Below are positions 1-6,258 of a stretch of DNA of 6,258 nt, piece after piece. The stretch is from contig CAMAWS010000214.1 in assembly GCA_945861845.1 (NCBI GenBank), positions 1-6,258 on the forward strand, written 5' to 3'. The position numbers and the translations under genes were made by a program. The number at the start of each line of letters is the position of its first letter. The stretch's first letter is position 1. Source of the stretch: Candidatus Sulfopaludibacter sp. SbA3. GTDB lineage: Bacteria; Acidobacteriota; Terriglobia; 20CM-2-55-15. The notes below the pieces were generated by a model. The model was not told where the DNA came from, searched no databases, and saw only the letters and a list, made by a program, of their open reading frames with translations.

Positions 1-50
1 CACCCCCGAATTCTTGAAGTGCAGAATTCGGGGGTGCGTCCCCAGAACTC
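1..50. repeat. REP-like palindromic repeat with two alternative hairpins
   Basis: Bases 1-14 (CACCCCCGAATTCT) are perfectly complementary to bases 23-36, giving a 14-bp stem with an 8-nt loop. The right arm can instead pair onward: bases 24-34 fold against 40-50 (GGGG/CCCC around TGCGT, flanked by GAATTC/GAACTC) with two mismatches. The two folds share bases 24-34 and exclude each other. The repeat begins at or before the window edge, so its left limit is unknown. It ends 2 bp before the VWA stop codon (53-55, minus strand) and could act as a transcript end or mRNA-stabilising structure for that operon. No T-tract follows on the minus strand within the window, so I do not call it an intrinsic terminator. 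Its structure resembles REP elements; other copies would have to be found elsewhere in the genome. Confidence 0.6.
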
Positions 51-52
51 CC

Positions 53-985
53 TTATCTGACTGCGGCCCTGGGAGCGTAGTAGCCGGTGCGGGACTTCGC
101 GGCGAGCTGCTTATTATTCACTTCAATGCGAATGCGGCGGAACGTGCCATCCGCTTTATCGTTACCCGACATGTAAGCCATCTGGTACTGCGAGCGCAAT
201 TCCGTGCTGATGTCCTGGAAATTCGCCGCCAGTTCCTCCAGCTTGAACGGAAAGAACGTTTTCCCGCCGGTTTCTTCGGAGAATTTCTTCAGCGTCTTGT
301 CCCCGCGTTCCTGTTCGTTCGAACCGAAATAGGCCGTGTTGTTTGTGCTGATCGCATAGATGGTTACATCGCTGCGTTGTGCGGCTTCGAGCGTTTCGGT
401 CAGCGAGATCCGGCTCGAGTTATCGTCCCCATCGCTGATCAGGATAATGACCCGACGGCCAGGCTGTTTTGAGAGCTTTTCTGTGACCGCGAGATAGATA
501 GCGTCATAAAGCGAGGTGCCCCCGCCGGCTCGAATCTTGCGCACCGCGTCTGCGAGTTGCTCCGGTTCATCGGTAAAGTCCTGCAGCAAATCGACTCCTG
601 AGTCGAACGTAATGACCGACGCTTTGTCCTTGTTCTTCTTGATCGCCGAGTAAAAGAACTCGATAGCCGCTTCCTGCTCGAATCTCAACTTGTCGCGGAT
701 ACTGCCGCTGGTGTCGACCAGAAGAGATATCGTAAGTGGCAGGTCGGTTTCATTGCTGAAGTTCGTTATGGTCTGAAGCTTGTTGTCCTCGAAGATTCTG
801 AAGTCGTCCTTCGTGAGGCTGGTGACGAACTTCCCCTTCTTGTCAGCGACCGTGAACAGGACGTTGACGAGATCGACGTTGACCGAAATAGTCTGGTTTT
901 CGGCCGGCCGCCCGTTCTGGGGATTTTGGGCAGTTGCTGAAACCGCCAGAATGACCACGAGCAATAGAAGCCTTATCGCTTTCAT
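53..985 (-). CDS. Secreted VWA-domain protein (VWFA-related Acidobacterial domain family)
   Basis: This is a 310-aa protein with an N-terminal export signal: MKAIR, a hydrophobic run (residues 6-15) and a likely cleavage after ATA (residue 19). Residues 34-76 form the conserved block preceding the VWA fold in the acidobacterial family (VDLVNV...GKFVTSL...DDFRIFED). The VWA domain spans about 85-270. All metal-ion-dependent adhesion site elements are present: D91-T-S-G-S95, T157 in GGGTSLYDA and D185 in LISDGDD, so metal-dependent ligand binding is plausible. The tail (residues 270-310) ends in RTGYYAPRAAVR, as is usual for these proteins. An upstream in-frame ATG at 1075 would add 30 residues, overlap ligA and bury the signal peptide, so I prefer the ATG at 985. 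No Shine-Dalgarno site precedes it. The gene lies 10 bp after ligA on the same strand. The ligand is unknown; an exported or periplasmic location is inferred from the signal peptide. Confidence 0.9.
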   Translation of the reverse strand: MKAIRLLLLVVILAVSATAQNPQNGRPAENQTISVNVDLVNVLFTVADKKGKFVTSLTKDDFRIFEDNKLQTITNFSNETDLPLTISLLVDTSGSIRDKLRFEQEAAIEFFYSAIKKNKDKASVITFDSGVDLLQDFTDEPEQLADAVRKIRAGGGTSLYDAIYLAVTEKLSKQPGRRVIILISDGDDNSSRISLTETLEAAQRSDVTIYAISTNNTAYFGSNEQERGDKTLKKFSEETGGKTFFPFKLEELAANFQDISTELRSQYQMAYMSGNDKADGTFRRIRIEVNNKQLAAKSRTGYYAPRAAVR

Positions 986-994
986 AGTGGCAGG

Positions 995-4507
<3,513 letters not shown>

Positions 4508-4516
4508 TGCGTTCAG

Positions 4517-4523
4517 ACCTCCT
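4517..4523 (-). promoter_or_regulatory. Ribosome binding site of the acyl-CoA synthetase
   Basis: The minus strand reads AGGAGGT, a full Shine-Dalgarno match, followed after 9 nt (CTGAACGCA) by GTG at 4507. It decides the start of the synthetase against the longer in-frame ATG at 4570. It is the only strong Shine-Dalgarno site I see in front of a gene in this window. Confidence 0.85.
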
Positions 4524-4542
4524 GATCTCGTGGAATTCAGGA
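4520..4542 (-). promoter_or_regulatory. Possible leader hairpin occluding the synthetase ribosome binding site
   Basis: In the minus-strand transcript TCCTGA (4537-4542) can pair with TCAGGA (4520-4525), leaving an 11-nt loop and covering four bases of AGGAGGT. A competing pair, CTGATC/GATCAG, uses 4541-4546 and 4522-4527. Six-base stems this short occur easily by chance, and no known riboswitch is recognised. Confidence 0.22.
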
Positions 4543-4574
4543 TCAGACGAAAGCCGCGAAGCATCCGCATGGAA

Positions 4575-4599
4575 ACTCCCCTCCTGAGTCAGGAGGGGT
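4575..4599 (+). repeat. Left terminal inverted repeat with 21-bp palindrome
   Basis: Bases 4578-4598 are a perfect palindrome (CCCCTCCTGA and TCAGGAGGGG) around a central G at 4588. With three flanking bases on the left (ACT) and one on the right (T), the 25-bp unit is the exact reverse complement of 4738-4762. The arms contain AGGAGG and CCTCCT, the Shine-Dalgarno and anti-Shine-Dalgarno cores. Confidence 0.85.
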
Positions 4600-4624
4600 G
4601 GCGTGGCGACGTTTTATCAGCCGC

Positions 4625-4689
4625 GACGGGGTGGTTCCGAAGCCAGAACGCATCAGTCTTCAACCTCTCGGCTCGGGAACCACCCCGTC
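4625..4689. repeat. Central hairpin of the 188-bp element
   Basis: GACGGGGTGGTTCC at 4625-4638 is perfectly complementary to 4676-4689. With small bulges the stem extends through GCC at 4642-4644 against GGC at 4670-4672, leaving a loop of about 25 nt (4645-4669). The stem is GC-rich and should be very stable as RNA or single-stranded DNA. Confidence 0.8.
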
Positions 4690-4737
4690 TGCGCCTACTA
4701 CGGAGGCTTCGCGGCATTTTCTTCATGGGCGCAGCCA

Positions 4738-4762
4738 ACCCCTCCTGACTCAGGAGGGGAGT
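4738..4762 (-). repeat. Right terminal inverted repeat with 21-bp palindrome
   Basis: Bases 4739-4759 repeat the palindrome with a central C at 4749, where the left copy has G. The two copies are therefore in inverted orientation. The flanks A (4738) and AGT (4760-4762) complete the 25-bp match to the left end. One base (4763) separates this repeat from the stop codon of the neighbouring small gene. Confidence 0.85.
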
Positions 4763-4763
4763 C

Positions 4764-5066
4764 TTAATTTGGATCTGACTTTTTAAGATCCAGCTCCAGG
4801 CGTTTACTGAAGAGCTGTCGAGCTTCTTCCAGCAAGCGAACCTCGTCCCCTGGTTTGAGTTTCAACTTCGCTTTCTGTGCCCAAAAGCGGAGATTCGTTA
4901 TGTCTGGGCTGTTGCGGAAATCCGAACCCAAACTGAAACACCATCGAACAAATTCTTTGGACGGTTTGCCGGTTCCCTTGTCTTCGTTAACTGTTTGGTC
5001 AGCCTCCATCGGCGGCGGTGCGTCGAAAAGCGATGGGGTACGTTGAGACAGTTCGTGTGTAGACAT
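4764..5066 (-). CDS. Hypothetical small charged protein (100 aa)
   Basis: I do not recognise this protein. It has a proline-rich, acidic, probably disordered start (residues 1-35, with DAPPPMEAD) followed by a compact, basic, largely helical-looking part (residues 36-100). That part includes KEFVRWCFSLG, FWAQKAKLKLKPGDE and EEARQLFSKRLELDLKK. No signal peptide, membrane segment or metal motif is visible. The only cysteine is in RWCF. Codon third positions look less GC-rich than in ligA or the synthetase, which hints at separate origin. No Shine-Dalgarno site precedes the ATG at 5066, and a later ATG at 5009 is no better. The gene is divergent from the MurD-family gene and is followed after one base by the 188-bp element. 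It is probably a real gene, but without homology evidence a spurious frame is possible. Confidence 0.55.
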   Translation of the reverse strand: MSTHELSQRTPSLFDAPPPMEADQTVNEDKGTGKPSKEFVRWCFSLGSDFRNSPDITNLRFWAQKAKLKLKPGDEVRLLEEARQLFSKRLELDLKKSDPN

Positions 5067-5088
5067 ACGGCGGTAGTGTCGTCACAAT
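5060..5088 (+). promoter_or_regulatory. Candidate sigma-70-type promoter for the MurD-family gene
   Basis: TAGACA (5060-5065, five of six matches to TTGACA) lies 17 bp before CACAAT (5083-5088, four of six matches to TATAAT). Transcription would start near 5095, giving a 35-nt leader before the ATG at 5130. The -35 box overlaps the start codon of the divergent small gene, so expression of the two could interfere. Such matches are only moderately above chance. I see no convincing promoter for the minus strand in the same 63-bp region. Confidence 0.35.
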
Positions 5089-5116
5089 GTGGGACAAGTC
5101 AGGTCCACTGAACAAG

Positions 5117-5143
5117 ATGAAGCTGCCACATGAAGCTGAATGA
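5117..5143 (+). other. Duplicated ATGAAGCTG and 8-codon ORF over the MurD-family start
   Basis: ATGAAGCTG occurs at 5117-5125 and again at 5130-5138. The second copy opens the MurD-family gene. The first opens an 8-codon frame (MKLPHEAE) that ends in TGA at 5141-5143, 14 nt inside the gene and in another frame. Neither ATG has a strong Shine-Dalgarno site. It could be a small upstream ORF that affects start selection or a chance duplication. Confidence 0.3.
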
Positions 5144-6258
5144 GCTATACGAAAAATCGATTTTGATCCTGGGGTTTGGCGCTGAGGGTCAAGCCACGTA
5201 CGAGTTCCTCCGAAAGAAGTGGCCATCGAAACCTCTATCCATCGCCGACGAACGTGTCCCAAGCCGGTTTTCCACCGATATTGCCCGAGGGTTGCAGAGC
5301 GATCCGGCATTGACCTTGCACCTTGGACCGGGGTATCTGGATTCCCTGCACTCGGAGAAATGCGAGGTAATCATCAAAACGCCGGGGATACCCGCCTCCG
5401 TTGACCAAATCGCCAATGCCCGAGAGTCCGGCTGCATTCTAACGTCTCATTCGCAGATATTCCTGAGCAACTGTCCCCGGGAGAAAGTCATCGGCATTAC
5501 CGGAACGAAGGGTAAGAGCACTACGTCCTCACTCATTTACGAAATACTCAGGCGGGCAGGCATCCCTGCGGAGCTTGTAGGGAACATCGGCCGGCCCGCA
5601 TTGCCAAGACTCGCCGATGCGGCCGAAGGCAGCTATTTTGTTTACGAGTTTTCGAGCCACCAGTTGGCCGAGGTCAGTTCCAGCCCTCATATCGCCGTTC
5701 TTCTCAATATTGTTCCGGAACACCTGGACTACTACTCGAGTTTTGACGAATACGCCGCAGCCAAGGAAAACATCACGCGATTTCAGGACAGTGGCGATTT
5801 CCTCGTATTCAATGCCGACTATGCCATTCCCAGCGCAATCGCCGGGCGCAGCCGCGCCGCGCTGAGACCTTTCAGCCTCAGGAGTATTCAAGGGGAAAAG
5901 ATCGCATGGTTGGACTCCATTGGCGGGGAGGGCATCCTTCGCATGGATGAAATACCGCTTCCGGGCAGGTTCAACGTCCAGAATGTGCTGGCGGCGCTTG
6001 CGGTGGCATCACTGTGTGGCGTGCCCGCAAGGGCGATGCGCGATGCGGTGCTGGACTTCCGGGCCCTGCCACACCGCCTGGAATTCGTGGGCGTGTTCAA
6101 CGGAGTGGCCTTTTATGATGACTCCATTGCCACCGTCCCGGAGGCCACACTGGCAGCCCTGGAGGCGCTGGGCAAGGACGTGCAGACAGTGATCCTTGGA
6201 GGGCACGAGCGGAATCTGGATTTTCGCGATCTCGGCGCGAGGCTCCCGGCGAACGTCA
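5130..6258 (+). CDS. murD: MurD-family UDP-MurNAc-L-Ala:glutamate ligase, variant substrate motif, 3' end outside window
   Basis: Mur ligases of this type add glutamate to UDP-MurNAc-L-alanine in the cytoplasm, using ATP. 376 codons are present with no stop; roughly 70 residues of the usual 440-450 are missing at the C-terminus. The N-terminal Rossmann-like domain is visible as ILILGFGAEGQA (11-22) and KTPGIP (83-88). The central domain has the P-loop GITGTKGKSTT (122-132; K129), NIGRPALP (152-159), YEFSSHQL (172-179; E173), PEHLDYY (196-202; H198) and AAKENI (210-215; K212, the position carbamylated in MurD). The C-terminal domain begins around LPHRLEFV (313-320; R316). Two departures from canonical MurD stand out. 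DSKATN is replaced by DSIATV (331-336), and the GGDGK region reads GGHER (357-361). GQHN also reads GRFN (279-282). The ATG at 5130 gives a standard N-terminus. Symbol murD is given at family level; a MurD2-like L-glutamate ligase is possible. Confidence 0.88.
   Translation, partial: MKLNELYEKSILILGFGAEGQATYEFLRKKWPSKPLSIADERVPSRFSTDIARGLQSDPALTLHLGPGYLDSLHSEKCEVIIKTPGIPASVDQIANARESGCILTSHSQIFLSNCPREKVIGITGTKGKSTTSSLIYEILRRAGIPAELVGNIGRPALPRLADAAEGSYFVYEFSSHQLAEVSSSPHIAVLLNIVPEHLDYYSSFDEYAAAKENITRFQDSGDFLVFNADYAIPSAIAGRSRAALRPFSLRSIQGEKIAWLDSIGGEGILRMDEIPLPGRFNVQNVLAALAVASLCGVPARAMRDAVLDFRALPHRLEFVGVFNGVAFYDDSIATVPEATLAALEALGKDVQTVILGGHERNLDFRDLGARLPANV

Larger units (their letters stand above)
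4575..4762. mobile_element. 188-bp MITE-like or REP-type element with palindromic terminal inverted repeats
   Basis: The element is bounded by perfect 25-bp inverted repeats at 4575-4599 and 4738-4762, each of which is itself almost wholly palindromic. Inside lie a strong central hairpin (4625-4689) and a second hairpin (CTGCGCC at 4689-4695 against GGCGCAG at 4728-4734). The inner flanks of the terminal repeats also pair imperfectly (TGGC, TG, CG blocks). It encodes no credible protein, so it would need a transposase supplied elsewhere. It sits between genes, with its right end one base from the stop codon of the small gene at 4764-5066 and its left end about 52 bp before the synthetase ribosome binding site. 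I see no clear target-site duplication. A structured RNA or bidirectional transcript-end role is the alternative; no T-tract follows either palindrome on either strand. Confidence 0.65.

Noticed and set aside
14..472. 152-codon plus-strand open frame opposite the VWA gene
   Set aside because: It is antisense to the conserved VWA domain and begins inside the terminal hairpin repeat. No domain is recognisable.
4575..4599. Terminal palindromes considered as intrinsic terminators
   Set aside because: The stems are strong, but no T-tract follows on either strand at either copy. The paired inverted layout fits a repeat element better.
4771..4791. Short inverted repeat GGATCT/AGATCC near a T-run, considered as a terminator
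   Set aside because: The arms are only 6 bp, the T-run is in the loop and not after the stem, and the sequence is within the last codons of the small gene.

Overview
The window looks like a piece of an acidobacterial chromosome. The strongest clue is the secreted von Willebrand factor A protein at the left end. Its arrangement (signal peptide, a VDLVNVLFTV...GKFVTSLTKDDFRIFEDNKLQTI-type N-terminal block, then the VWA fold) matches the family described as the VWFA-related Acidobacterial domain. Moderately high GC and dispersed-looking palindromic repeats fit that assignment. I could not test the taxonomy by a database search.

Layout, left to right. Bases 1-50 hold two overlapping, mutually exclusive hairpins (REP-like), just past the stop codon of the VWA gene. 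Three genes follow on the minus strand, transcribed right to left: an AMP-forming acyl-CoA synthetase (2963-4507), NAD-dependent DNA ligase ligA (996-2966) and the VWA protein (53-985). The synthetase stop and ligA start overlap as ATGA. Only 10 bp separate ligA from the VWA gene, so the three look like one transcription unit. A perfect extended -10 element (TGCTATAAT) lies across the ligA stop codon, 9 nt before the VWA start codon, so the last gene may also have its own near-leaderless promoter. The synthetase has a strong ribosome binding site (AGGAGGT) that points to a GTG start.

Upstream of that unit is a compact 188-bp element (4575-4762). Its perfect 25-bp terminal inverted repeats each contain a 21-bp palindrome, and a strong hairpin sits in the middle. 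It looks like a non-autonomous mobile or REP-type element. It lies exactly between the synthetase leader and the stop codon of a small unrecognised gene (4764-5066, minus, 100 aa).

A 63-bp divergent intergenic region separates that small gene from a MurD-family ligase that runs off the right edge on the plus strand (from 5130; 376 codons present). Its ATP-binding, carbamyl-lysine and LPHR motifs are intact. However, the lysine of the canonical DSKATN motif is isoleucine (DSIATV), and the GGDGK lysine region reads GGHER. It is also not in a recognisable cell-wall gene cluster within this window. These features suggest a variant MurD, possibly of the type that adds L-glutamate (MurD2-like). This is the most interesting lead here, together with the 188-bp element.

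The genes do not form one obvious pathway: fatty-acid activation, DNA ligation, a secreted VWA protein and peptidoglycan precursor synthesis. No phage, CRISPR, tRNA, rRNA or complete transposase gene is visible.
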